This document shows positions 24,628 to 33,258 of a stretch of 64,000 nt of DNA, piece by piece. The position numbers and the translations under genes were made by a program. The number at the start of each line of letters is the position of its first letter. Positions within the stretch are counted from its first letter, which is position 1. Under the pieces are notes generated by a model. It was not told where the DNA came from and did not search any database. It saw nothing but the letters and a program-made list of their open reading frames with translations. The stretch is from NCBI GenBank assembly GCA_964503125.1, contig CAZCZE010000005.1:1-64000 (forward strand), read 5' to 3'. This stretch comes from FEN-1219 sp964503125. GTDB taxonomy: Bacteria > Pseudomonadota > Gammaproteobacteria > Steroidobacterales > Rariloculaceae.

Positions 24628-27600
24628 ATGGCCGACCTAATGGAAAGAATCAGCACGTGGGCGTTTTCGACGCTGCTATATGGCATCGCACTCGCGATGA
24701 AATATACGGCCTGGCGCCATCCGGCCTTCCGAGCAAGGCTCAAAGAACGGAACCTGATCGCTCAGATCCGAGTCAAGGCAGGGACCGGCCGCTACTTTCG
24801 TCTAGCGAACGGCAAGATCTCGTCGCGACATGGCATCCACCCGAACCCGGACGTCGTCGTCGCGGTCAAGAGCGCTCGCTTGGGCGTCCGAATCTTCACG
24901 CATCCGGACGACCAGCTCGGCAGGATCAATGCAGCCAAGTCCTTCAGCATGACGCTCGACGGGGAGCAGGACAAAGCCATTTGGTTCATGTTCACGCTCG
25001 AATCGATGCTGCAGGCCGGTTGGCGTTACGGCGTCGACTTAGGCTCAGGCGAGACGCGTTACGTCAACATGGCGAACGGCGGACCTCTGTTCGTCTACGT
25101 CAAGGACGGCAAGATCGTTCGCATGACGCCGATCGAATTCGACGACCGCGACCCGCAACCGTGGACTATCAAAGCGAAAGGCAAAGAGTTCACGCCGCCG
25201 CGGAAGACGTCGCTCGCCCCGCACGGCCAGACCGTCAAGTCGACCATCTATTCGCCCGACCGGATCCTGTATCCGATGAAGCGAGTCGACTTCGATCCGA
25301 ACGGCGAGCGCAACCCGCAGAACCGCGGCGTCTCGGGCTACGAGCGCATCAGCTGGGACGAAGCGCTCGACATCGTCGCGAACGAGATCAAACGGCAGAA
25401 GACGGTGCACGGCAACGGCGCGATCGCGTGCAGCCATCCGTCCCATCACGCGTGGGGCAACATCGGCTATTACCTCTCCGCGCTGCGCAAGTTCGAGAAC
25501 GCGGTCGGCATGACCGAGGTGCATCACAACCCGGACAGCTGGGAGGGTTGGTACTGGGGCGCGACGCATCACTGGGGCGGCTCGATGCGGGTCGGCCAGT
25601 CGGAGACCTACGGCACGGTCGAAGACTGCCTCAAAGAGGCCGAGATGGTCGTGTTCTGGTCGAGCAACCCCGAATCGAACAGCGGCGCCTACGGCGCGCT
25701 CGAAGGCACGATTCGGCGGCAGTGGCTCAAAGAGGCGGGTATCAAGCTCGTCCACATCGACCCCTACTACAACGACTCGATTCAGCTCTTGGGCGGCAAA
25801 TGGATCGCGCCACGGCCAACATCGAGCCCGGCGCTCGCGATTTCGATCGCGTATGTCTGGATGACCGAGGGCACCTACGACAAGAAGTACGTCGAGACGC
25901 GCACGCACGGCTTCGAGAAGTGGCGCGACTATGTGCTTGGCGTATCCGACGGCGTCCCGAAGTCGCCCGAGTGGCAGGAAAGCGAGACGGGCGTGCCGGC
26001 CAGCGACGTGCGCGCACTCGCGCGCGAATGGGCTCGCAGTAAAACCTATCTCGGCGCCGGAGCCTGGGGTAACGGTCACGGCGGCGCGTGCCGCAACGCG
26101 ACCGGCATTCAGTGGGCGCGCACGATGGTGTGCCTCATCGCGATGCAAGGGCTCGGCAAGCCGGGTGTCAACATGGGCAACCTCCAGTGGGGCACGCCGC
26201 TCGATTTCAACTTCTATTTTCCGGGCTACGCCGAAGGCGGCATGTCGGGCGACTACAGCCACACCGCCATGGGCGTGACGCTCTATCAGCGCATGCCGCA
26301 ATTGCCGTCGATCAACACGAACACGCAGATCATTCCGCGCATGCAGCTGCCCGACGCGATCATCGACGGCAAGGCGGAAGGCTACGTGTGGAACGGCTCG
26401 AGTATCGAAGCGCAGTTCCAAAAAATCACCTATCCGAAGCCCGGGTTCTCGCCGGTTCACATGCTCTGGAAATACGGCGGCTCGCTGATCGCGTCGATGC
26501 CGAACAGCAACCGCTACATCAACATGTTCCGGCACCCGAATCTCGAGTTCCTGGTGAGTCAGAACATCTGGCTGCACGGCGATACCGAATTCGCGGACAT
26601 CATTCTGCCGGCCTGCACGAACTTCGAAAGATACGACATCAGCGAATGGGCGGGACTCGGCGGCTACGCTCACCACGGCGAGCAGCAGCTCAATCATCGC
26701 GTCATCACCTTCCAGCACAAGTGCATCGAGCCGCTCGGCGAATCGAAATCGGATTTCTGGATCTTCCAGAAGATCTGCGAGCGGCTCGGGCTCGCGGCCT
26801 ATTTCACGGAAGGGGTCGGCGAGCTCGGTTGGGTGAAACGGCAATTCGATGGATCGGATCTGCCGAAGCACATTTCGTGGCAGGAGTTCATTCGCAAGGG
26901 TTACTTCGTGGTCCCGACGGAGAAAGAGGAGCAGCGCGCGCCGCTCTCGTGGAACTGGTTCTATGAGGGCAGGAAGAAAGACGTGCCGGAACCTATGCCA
27001 CTACCGTCGGATTATTCGGAAGAGTACTTGAAGGGGCTGCAAACGCAGACCGGCAAGATCGAGTTCGATTGCGAGAGCTTGAAGCGCTTCGATCCCAATA
27101 GCGAGGAGCGGCCGCCCATCGCGAAGTACCAGCGGCCGGCGGAGAGCCCGAATGCGGAGGGGTTCGAAGATTTTCCGTTGCAGCTCATCTCGCCGCATCC
27201 GCGGTTCTCGTTCCACACCCAGATGGACGGCAAGGACAGCTTCTTGAACGACATCCCCGATCATCGGGTGCTCGTCGACGGCTACTACTATTGGGTGCTA
27301 CGTATCCATCCCGACGATGCCAAGGCTCGCGGCATCCGCGACAACGACCTCGTTCGCTTGCACAACGCGCGCGGCTCCGTGGTGTGCGCCGCCAAAGTCA
27401 CGCACCGGATACGGCAGGGAGTCGTGCACGCTTACAGCTCCTCGGGCGTCTACGATCCCGTCGGCGAGCCGGGAAAGTCGACCGACCGCGGCGGCTGCGT
27501 GAACCTGCTGTCGTCGAGCAAGTCGCAAATCAGCAAGGCGCACTCGATGGGCGCGAGCTGTTGCCTGATCGAAGTCGAGAGATGGAATGCGGGCGAAGTC

Positions 27601-27660
27601 TCGATGCCGGCCGCCCAAGAAGAGAACCGAGCCGAAAAACGCAAAGCGGTCGCGGCATGA
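24628..27660 (+). CDS. Pyrogallol transhydroxylase / resorcinol hydroxylase-like molybdopterin large subunit with SCP2-like N-terminus
   Basis: A 1010-residue subunit. From about residue 145 (NMANGGPLFVYVKDGKI) it closely follows the large subunit of Pelobacter pyrogallol-phloroglucinol transhydroxylase: TPPRKTSLAPH, NPNQ-type GERNPQNRGVS, NPDSWEGW and FADIILPACTNFERYDISE. Residues equivalent to its active-site His144, Asp174 and Mo-ligand Ser175 are His273, Asp303 and Ser304, with identical spacing. There is no Fe-S motif in this subunit, as in that enzyme. Residues ~38-128 form an extra SCP2-like lipid-carrier domain absent from the Pelobacter protein. ATG at 24628 chosen; 24640 is an alternative. 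The substrate is unproven. The small subunit follows. Confidence 0.85.
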   Translation: MADLMERISTWAFSTLLYGIALAMKYTAWRHPAFRARLKERNLIAQIRVKAGTGRYFRLANGKISSRHGIHPNPDVVVAVKSARLGVRIFTHPDDQLGRINAAKSFSMTLDGEQDKAIWFMFTLESMLQAGWRYGVDLGSGETRYVNMANGGPLFVYVKDGKIVRMTPIEFDDRDPQPWTIKAKGKEFTPPRKTSLAPHGQTVKSTIYSPDRILYPMKRVDFDPNGERNPQNRGVSGYERISWDEALDIVANEIKRQKTVHGNGAIACSHPSHHAWGNIGYYLSALRKFENAVGMTEVHHNPDSWEGWYWGATHHWGGSMRVGQSETYGTVEDCLKEAEMVVFWSSNPESNSGAYGALEGTIRRQWLKEAGIKLVHIDPYYNDSIQLLGGKWIAPRPTSSPALAISIAYVWMTEGTYDKKYVETRTHGFEKWRDYVLGVSDGVPKSPEWQESETGVPASDVRALAREWARSKTYLGAGAWGNGHGGACRNATGIQWARTMVCLIAMQGLGKPGVNMGNLQWGTPLDFNFYFPGYAEGGMSGDYSHTAMGVTLYQRMPQLPSINTNTQIIPRMQLPDAIIDGKAEGYVWNGSSIEAQFQKITYPKPGFSPVHMLWKYGGSLIASMPNSNRYINMFRHPNLEFLVSQNIWLHGDTEFADIILPACTNFERYDISEWAGLGGYAHHGEQQLNHRVITFQHKCIEPLGESKSDFWIFQKICERLGLAAYFTEGVGELGWVKRQFDGSDLPKHISWQEFIRKGYFVVPTEKEEQRAPLSWNWFYEGRKKDVPEPMPLPSDYSEEYLKGLQTQTGKIEFDCESLKRFDPNSEERPPIAKYQRPAESPNAEGFEDFPLQLISPHPRFSFHTQMDGKDSFLNDIPDHRVLVDGYYYWVLRIHPDDAKARGIRDNDLVRLHNARGSVVCAAKVTHRIRQGVVHAYSSSGVYDPVGEPGKSTDRGGCVNLLSSSKSQISKAHSMGASCCLIEVERWNAGEVSMPAAQEENRAEKRKAVAA

Positions 27661-27691
27661 CCGCTGCCTGCATGGACCTAGGTCAAAGCGC

Positions 27692-28537
27692 ATGAAGAAA
27701 TGGAATCTCATCGTCGACGTCGCCAACTGCACCAACTGCAATCTGTGCACGTTGGCCAGTCAGGACGAGCACGTCGGTAACGAGTTCGAAGGCTATTCCG
27801 CGCCTATGCCCAAGCATGGGTCTAGATGGATCGATATTCGATCTCATGAGCGCGGTTCAGCTCCCGTCATGGACGTCGCCTATCTGCCCGTGATGTGCCA
27901 GCACTGCGACGACGCACCGTGCATCGCAGCGGCCAAGAACGGCGCGGTGACCAAGCGCGCGGACGGGATAGTGCACATCGATCCCGTCAAGGCCAAGGGC
28001 CAGAAGGCCATCGCCGACGCGTGTCCCTATGGCGCCGTGCGCTGGAACGAGGAGCTCGACCTTCCCCAGCACTGGTTCTTCGACGCGCACTTGATCGATC
28101 GCGGTTGGAAGGAACCCCGCTGCGTGACCGTGTGCGCAACGGGAGCGCTGAAGTCCGTCAAGGTAACGGACGAGGAAATGGCAAAGATCAAATCCCGGGA
28201 GGGTTTGCGTGAGCTGCACCCGGAGTGGGCAACCAAGCCGAGGGTCCATTACAAGAATCTCGATCGCTACACCCACGAGTTCGTCGGCGGCACGATCATC
28301 AAGACCGTAAACGGTGTGACCGACTGTGTCGCCAATGCGACGATCAAGCTCGAGAGCTCGGGATCTGTCGTGGGCGAAGCGGTTACCGATGCCTACGGCG
28401 AGTTCAAGATCGACGGTTTGAAGCCCGACAGTGGACGTTATCGGGTCGTCATCGAGGTCGCTGGCCGCGCAACGAAACGGCTCGACGTCGAGCTCAAGAA
28501 GAGCGTTTACCTCGGCAGAATCGATCTAGCGGCTTGA
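27692..28537 (+). CDS. Transhydroxylase-like iron-sulfur small subunit with C-terminal prealbumin-like domain
   Basis: A 281-residue ferredoxin-type subunit, partner of the preceding gene (31-base gap). Its cysteines are C13-x2-C16-x2-C19-x3-Ser23, then CQHCDDAPC, ACPYG and PRCVTVC. Motif I therefore lacks its fourth cysteine, and the CxxC expected before AHL is replaced in QHWFFDAHL, so probably two rather than three [4Fe-4S] clusters remain. From about 205, VNGVTDCVANATIKL and YGEFKIDGLKPDSGRYRV make a transthyretin/prealbumin-like beta domain, the distinctive C-terminus of the transhydroxylase beta subunit. The ATG at 27692 matches the start of that family. Confidence 0.85.
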   Translation: MKKWNLIVDVANCTNCNLCTLASQDEHVGNEFEGYSAPMPKHGSRWIDIRSHERGSAPVMDVAYLPVMCQHCDDAPCIAAAKNGAVTKRADGIVHIDPVKAKGQKAIADACPYGAVRWNEELDLPQHWFFDAHLIDRGWKEPRCVTVCATGALKSVKVTDEEMAKIKSREGLRELHPEWATKPRVHYKNLDRYTHEFVGGTIIKTVNGVTDCVANATIKLESSGSVVGEAVTDAYGEFKIDGLKPDSGRYRVVIEVAGRATKRLDVELKKSVYLGRIDLAA

Positions 28538-28563
28538 CGAGCGGCAATCGTTCGCGGAAGTCG

Positions 28564-28887
28564 TCAGCGCTCCAAGTGCTTGAGCTTGTCTTTGACGTCC
28601 TTCCAGTCGTCGGCATCGGCCGGGCCGGGCTTGGCCTCGGAGATCACGGGCCAGGACTTGGAGAGCTCGGCATTGAGCTCGAGGAATCGCTCCTGACCTT
28701 CAGGGATGTCGTCCTCTGAGACGATGGCCTCTACCGGGCACTCCGGCTCACAGAGCGTGCAATCGATGCATTCCTCGGGGTCTATCACGAGCATGTTCGG
28801 CCCCTCGTGGAAGCAATCGACCGGGCAGACTTCTACGCAGTCGGTGTACTTACACCTGATACAACTTTCAGTTACGACAAAAGTCAT
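28564..28887 (-). CDS. fdxA: Seven-iron ferredoxin (FdxA type)
   Basis: The 107-residue [3Fe-4S][4Fe-4S] ferredoxin starts MTFVVTESCIRCKYTDC. The cluster cysteines are in CIRCKYTDCVEVCPVDC and CIDCTLCEPECP, followed by the ~45-residue helical tail typical of Azotobacter-type FdxA. It carries low-potential electrons in the cytoplasm. The ATG at 28887 gives the standard N-terminus; the longer open frame is not used. It is convergent with the transhydroxylase-like small subunit, which could be chance or could supply electrons to the molybdenum enzymes. Confidence 0.93.
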   Translation of the reverse strand: MTFVVTESCIRCKYTDCVEVCPVDCFHEGPNMLVIDPEECIDCTLCEPECPVEAIVSEDDIPEGQERFLELNAELSKSWPVISEAKPGPADADDWKDVKDKLKHLER

Positions 28888-29005
28888 CCCGTTGGTTCCT
28901 CGAGCTCCGATCGCGGGCGTCGCGATCTTGCTGCAAAAGCCGGTGCATTCCAAGTAGCCGGGCGCGAGTGAACCGATCCGCAGCCTACCGCAGCACGCGC
29001 GGGCG

Positions 29006-29011
29006 TATAAT
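29006..29011 (+). promoter_or_regulatory. Candidate -10 box (TATAAT) for kup
   Basis: Consensus TATAAT about 78 bases upstream of the kup ATG in an intergenic region with no other feature. The -35 position has no good match. Confidence 0.35.
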
Positions 29012-29088
29012 CGTCGCCGCACCGCAGACTCCCGACAGCATCCGCATCTACCTACGCCCGCCCCGCTCGTCGACTTGCCTAGACCCGT

Positions 29089-30948
29089 ATGAACGAGCCA
29101 CGTTCCCTCGGCAGAGCCACGCTCGGGGCACTCGGCGTCGTCTACGGCGACATCGGCACGAGCCCACTCTACGCGCTCAAGGAGGCCACGGCCGCGGCCG
29201 GCGGCGCGACCGATCCGGCTACGGTGCTCGGCGTGCTGTCGCTGATCTTCTGGAGCCTGTTCCTCGTCATCACGCTCAAGTACATCGTCCTGATCTTGCG
29301 GTCGGACAATGCCGGCGAGGGCGGCATCCTGTCGCTGCTGGCACTCGTGCAGCAGAAGGTCGGCACGACGAGCGTCTGGGCCGCGCGGCTCATCGCGCTC
29401 GGCGCGCTCGGCGCGGCGTTGTTCTACTGCGATGCCTTGATCACGCCCGCGATCTCGGTGCTGAGCGCCGTGGAAGGCCTCGAGCTCCTCGATCCCACGT
29501 TCACGAGCCTCGTGTTGCCCATCACCTTAGGGATCATCGCCGCGCTGTTCGCCTTGCAGCGCTACGGCACCGCGCGCGTCGGCGCGTTGTTCGGTCCCAT
29601 CATGGTGCTCTGGTTCGGCACGCTTTCCGTGCTCGGCATCGTGGCGATCCTTCGCGCACCCGAGGTCCTGACCGCGCTCTCCCCGACCTACGCGCTCGCG
29701 CTGCTCGCGACGCATCCCGGCGTCGCCCTCACGATCTTGGGCGCCGTGTTCCTCGTGCTCACGGGCGGCGAGGCCCTGTACGCGGACATGGGACATTTCG
29801 GCAAGGGGCCCGTGCGCCTCGCGTGGTTCGCGCTCGTCTGGCCCGGCCTGCTGCTCAACTATTTCGGCCAGGGCGCGCTGCTGCTCGCGGCCGACGCGCC
29901 CATCGCCAATCCGTTCTATGCGCTGGCGCCCGCCTCGCTGCTGCCGGCGCTCGTCGTGCTCGCGACGGCGGCCACGATCATCGCTTCGCAGGCCACGATC
30001 TCGGGAGCGTTCTCGGTGACGCGGCAAGCCGTGCAGCTCGACCTGTTGCCGCGCGTGCAAATCCTCCAAACCTCGGCCGACGAGCGCGGCCAGGTCTACG
30101 TTCCGGCCGCGAACGGCGTCATGTTCATTGCCGTCGTCGGCTTCGTGTTGGCCTTCGGCTCGTCGAGCGCGTTGTCGGCGGCCTACGGCGCATCCGTGAT
30201 AGGCACGATGCTCATCACGACGTTGCTCGGCGCCGTCGTCGCGAGCACGTCGTGGCGCTGGTCGACGACGCGCATCGCCATCGTGTTCGGCGTGTTCTTG
30301 GCTATAGACCTCGCGTTCCTGCTGGGCAACGCCACCAAGGTCGCCAACGGCGGTTGGGTGCCGCTGCTGCTCGCCGCGATCATGTTCGCGGGCTTCATCA
30401 CCTGGCGGGACGGCCGCGCCGCGCTGCGCCGCGAGCTCCGCCGTCGGGCTGTGGAATGGTCCGCGCTGCCGCAACTGCTTGCCGGCGCGACGCGAGTGCC
30501 GGGGACGGCGGTGTTTCTCGTGAGCCACCCCGGCTTCGTGCCCACGGCGCTGTTGCGTAACCTCGAGCACAACCACGTATGTCACGAACGCATCGTCATC
30601 CTGCATTTCGAAATCGCGCGCACGCCGCGGCACGACCGCGCGGCGCGCGCTTGGGTCGAGGAGCTCCTGCCGCACGTGCACGCCGTGCACGCGCGCTTCG
30701 GCTTCATGGAGACGCTCGACGTCCGCGAAGCGCTGCGCGGCGCGCGGCAGCGCGGGCTGCGCATCGACGACAACGACTGCACGTACTTCATCGGCTGGCA
30801 CCTCGTGCGCTCGCGTCCGCGCCCCGGTATCGCGGGCCTCAAGTCGTCGGTCTTCGCTTACCTGCAACGGCGCAGCGCGCAGGCCGCCGAGTTCTTCCGG
30901 ATGCCGACCAAGCGCGTGGTCGTGCTCGCGACGGAGATCGAGCTTTGA
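29089..30948 (+). CDS. kup: Kup-type low-affinity potassium transporter
   Basis: A 619-residue inner-membrane K+/H+ symporter. The signature GVVYGDIGTSPLYALKEA is at residues ~15-32, followed by about twelve membrane spans (LRSDNAGEGGILSLLAL, FYCDALITPAISVLSAVEGL, GGEALYADMGHFGKGPVRLAW). A soluble C-terminal domain begins around 450. The last residues PTKRVVVLATEIEL are typical of the family. Length is standard. It maintains potassium uptake at acidic pH or high osmolarity in E. coli. Confidence 0.96.
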   Translation: MNEPRSLGRATLGALGVVYGDIGTSPLYALKEATAAAGGATDPATVLGVLSLIFWSLFLVITLKYIVLILRSDNAGEGGILSLLALVQQKVGTTSVWAARLIALGALGAALFYCDALITPAISVLSAVEGLELLDPTFTSLVLPITLGIIAALFALQRYGTARVGALFGPIMVLWFGTLSVLGIVAILRAPEVLTALSPTYALALLATHPGVALTILGAVFLVLTGGEALYADMGHFGKGPVRLAWFALVWPGLLLNYFGQGALLLAADAPIANPFYALAPASLLPALVVLATAATIIASQATISGAFSVTRQAVQLDLLPRVQILQTSADERGQVYVPAANGVMFIAVVGFVLAFGSSSALSAAYGASVIGTMLITTLLGAVVASTSWRWSTTRIAIVFGVFLAIDLAFLLGNATKVANGGWVPLLLAAIMFAGFITWRDGRAALRRELRRRAVEWSALPQLLAGATRVPGTAVFLVSHPGFVPTALLRNLEHNHVCHERIVILHFEIARTPRHDRAARAWVEELLPHVHAVHARFGFMETLDVREALRGARQRGLRIDDNDCTYFIGWHLVRSRPRPGIAGLKSSVFAYLQRRSAQAAEFFRMPTKRVVVLATEIEL

Positions 30949-31026
30949 CCTAAGCGTGCGCCGCGCGCGCCGAAACGCTACGCTACGGCGTCGACTCTCG
31001 AAGCAGCCGCTAGGCAGGAAACACCG

Positions 31027-31326
31027 ATGCCGCTTTACATCGTTCAGTTCGAAGACAAGCCCAACATGGGTGAGCAGAGAGAGAAGCTCTTGAAGGCGCA
31101 CTTCGAGTTCCTCGATCGCGTCAAGGATCGCGTGCTCGTGCCTGGCTCCGTGCGCGAGGTACCGAGCGACAAGCCGCTCGGCGGCCTCTGGATCATCGAC
31201 GCCAAGGACGAGAACGACGTCAAGGACATCTTCAAGGACGATCCCTTCTGGAAGAGCGGCATGCGCGCGAGCGTCAAGATCAACCGCTGGCAGAAGGCCT
31301 TTCCGGATCGCAAAGTGCCGATCTAA
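31027..31326 (+). CDS. YciI-family protein
   Basis: A 99-residue ferredoxin-fold protein of the YciI/dimeric alpha-beta barrel family (YIVQFEDKPN, PGSVREVPSDKPLGGLWIID, DDPFWKSGMRASVKINRW). Family members form dimers with a His/Asp pocket, and most have no assigned reaction. AGGAAA upstream serves as ribosome site. The next gene starts 15 bases downstream, so they may be cotranscribed. Confidence 0.85.
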   Translation: MPLYIVQFEDKPNMGEQREKLLKAHFEFLDRVKDRVLVPGSVREVPSDKPLGGLWIIDAKDENDVKDIFKDDPFWKSGMRASVKINRWQKAFPDRKVPI

Positions 31327-31341
31327 AGCGGCGCGCTGACG

Positions 31342-31893
31342 ATGCTGTTCGGCCTCATCGTATTCGGCGCCATAGTGCTCGCGGTCTTCGTGCTCGCCAC
31401 CACGTACAACGGCCTCGTCACGGGTGCGGAGCGCGCCGCGCGCGCCTGGAACGAGCTCGACGCGCTGTTGCGGCAGCGGCACGACGAGATCCCCAAGCTC
31501 ATCGAGCTCTGCGAGCCGCACTTGAAGCGCGAGCGCGCCGTCTTCGACCGCGTGCTCGCAGCACGCACGGAGGTCTTCGGCGCACGCCAAACGCGTGCCG
31601 CGGACGCTCTGGGCCGGGCAGAGACCACGCTGCGAACCGAGCTCGCAACGCTCATCACACTCGCAGCGAGTAATGCCGAGCTCGGCGCGAGCCCGCCCTT
31701 CGGCATGCTGCGCCAGCGCAACGCCACGCTGGACGCCGAGATCGCGGAGCGGCGCGCGCTTTATGACGAAACCGTCGCGCGCTACAACGCGGCGATCGGC
31801 CGAATACCCGGCAACGTCGTCGCGGTGCTCGGCGGGTTCCGTCCGCTGGCCGCGCTAGACGTAGAGACGGGCGCGCGCGCGTTCGGCGCATAG
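31342..31893 (+). CDS. LemA-family membrane protein
   Basis: A 183-residue protein with one N-terminal membrane span (residues 1-20, extracytoplasmic C-terminus likely) and a long antiparallel helical domain. The LemA pattern is clear: YNGLVTGAERAARAWNELDALLRQRHDEIPKLIELC and the C-terminal ALYDETVARYNAAIGRIPGNVVAVLGGF. Function in bacteria is poorly defined. Confidence 0.9.
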   Translation: MLFGLIVFGAIVLAVFVLATTYNGLVTGAERAARAWNELDALLRQRHDEIPKLIELCEPHLKRERAVFDRVLAARTEVFGARQTRAADALGRAETTLRTELATLITLAASNAELGASPPFGMLRQRNATLDAEIAERRALYDETVARYNAAIGRIPGNVVAVLGGFRPLAALDVETGARAFGA

Positions 31894-31936
31894 TACGTGA
31901 ACCAAGTCCGGGAGCGGCGGCGTGTCCGCTCGCTAA

Positions 31937-31957
31937 GCTGCGTTCTTTAAGCGCAGC
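31937..31957 (+). promoter_or_regulatory. Hairpin immediately before a start codon
   Basis: GCTGCG and CGCAGC pair around a 9-base loop and end one base before the ATG of the next gene. Such a stem could mask translation initiation. An in-frame ATG two codons later is an alternative start. Confidence 0.25.
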
Positions 31958-31958
31958 G

Positions 31959-32570
31959 ATGAGCATGGCGAGCAGGCTACGGATCCGCGAACGTCTGACA
32001 CTCGCCGCCTGGCGGCTCGGCGCGTGGCGCGACGGCGTTCGTTACTCCTGGCAAGCGCGCGACAAGGGCAATGTCCTGTTCTTCGCGCTGTTGTCGTTGC
32101 CGTTCGTCGTGCTCGGCGGGTTCGCGCGGGTGGCCTACCTCGATCACGCGGAGCGCCGGGCCGCGAGCCTCCGCAACGCCGATCTCACGTGCCTCGCGGA
32201 GAACGTCTATCACGAAGCGCGCGGCGAGCCGCTCCCGGGGCAGTACGCAGTGGCCGAAGTCACACTGAACCGCGTCGCATCGCCGTTCTATCCCCCGAGC
32301 ATCTGTGAGGTCGTCCATCAACAGGCCTGGGATCCGCGCCGCCGTCGTCATGTCGGCGCGTTCTCTTGGACCGAGATCCAAGAGACGCTTGGCCGGCCGC
32401 GCGGCAGGGCATGGCGGCGCGCGCTCGAGGTCGCCACCGCAACGTACGAGCGGCGAGCAGCGCCGCAGCTCAACGGCGCGCTGTTCTACCATACGACCGA
32501 CATCGAGCCCGACTGGGCCAGGACCAAGGCTCCGATCGCAACGATCGGCAGTCACGTCTTCTATCGGTGA
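31959..32570 (+). CDS. Membrane-anchored cell-wall hydrolase (SleB / Hydrolase_2 family)
   Basis: A 203-residue protein with one N-terminal membrane span at about 43-62 and a C-terminal SleB-type domain (LAENVYHEARGEPLPGQYAVAEVTLNRV, FSWTEI, NGALFYHTTDIEPDW). The glutamate of YHEARGE is the catalytic candidate. These enzymes are lytic transglycosylase-like peptidoglycan hydrolases, best known in spore germination but common in non-sporing proteobacteria for wall remodelling. It probably acts in the periplasm. Confidence 0.88.
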   Translation: MSMASRLRIRERLTLAAWRLGAWRDGVRYSWQARDKGNVLFFALLSLPFVVLGGFARVAYLDHAERRAASLRNADLTCLAENVYHEARGEPLPGQYAVAEVTLNRVASPFYPPSICEVVHQQAWDPRRRRHVGAFSWTEIQETLGRPRGRAWRRALEVATATYERRAAPQLNGALFYHTTDIEPDWARTKAPIATIGSHVFYR

Positions 32571-32780
32571 CGTTGTAGACTCTGCCGACGTCGACCTGCC
32601 ACGCCGGGAACGGAGGCGCTCGAAGATGCCGGTCCGTCGCTCGAGTCTCGCCGTCGTCGCCGCGTCTGATTCCCGTGTGACGCAGTTCTCGCTCCCGCGC
32701 GCCACGCACGCGGCGCGCGTCACCCTGGCGCCCGCGCAACCGCGCTACGCTGGGACGGCAATTCCTACTGCGGACGGAGC

Positions 32781-33248
32781 ATGCGTCACATTCGGGGGAA
32801 ACCGGGGCGGCAGCTCGGCTTCACGCTGATCGAGCTCGTCGTCGTGCTCGCGGCCATCGTCGTGCTCGGCTCGCTGGCCATCCCCGCTTTCAACTCGTAC
32901 GTGGAGCGCTCGCGCGTCGCGCGCGCCGTCAGCGACATCGGCACGGTCAGCCTGCAGCTCTATCGCTGGCAGCTCAACACCCGTAGTTTCCCGGCGACGC
33001 TCGCCGAGGCGGGCATCCCGCCAGGCAACGACCCCTGGGGCCGGCCGTACGAATATCTGCGTGTCGCCGGCGCCAACAACGGGCAGCTGCGCAAGGATCA
33101 CAACCTCGTCCCCATCAACACCGACTTCGATCTCTACAGTAAGGGGCCCGACGGCGCGTCGGTCGGCCCTCTGACGGCACAGAGCTCGCGCGACGACGTC
33201 GTGCGCGGGAACAACGGCGCGTACATCGGCGTCGCCGCGAACTACTAG
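32781..33248 (+). CDS. Type II secretion GspG-like pseudopilin
   Basis: A 155-residue prepilin. A short basic leader is followed by the processing site G/FTLIELVVVLAAIVVLGSLA, with cleavage after Gly13 and the conserved Glu5 of the mature chain. The C-terminal PWGRPYEYL and TDFDLYSKGPDG are the GspG calcium-binding-type signature. No other secretion genes are adjacent, so it is an orphan pseudopilin. It lies 10 bases before the GGDEF-EAL gene. Confidence 0.88.
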   Translation: MRHIRGKPGRQLGFTLIELVVVLAAIVVLGSLAIPAFNSYVERSRVARAVSDIGTVSLQLYRWQLNTRSFPATLAEAGIPPGNDPWGRPYEYLRVAGANNGQLRKDHNLVPINTDFDLYSKGPDGASVGPLTAQSSRDDVVRGNNGAYIGVAANY

Positions 33249-33258
33249 CGGTATCGCG

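Noticed and set aside
23445..26042. An 865-codon open frame on the plus strand crossing the two Mo enzyme genes
   Set aside because: It is antisense or out of frame to two genes with clear conserved motifs, and its product is a low-complexity Arg-rich sequence typical of high-GC shadow frames.
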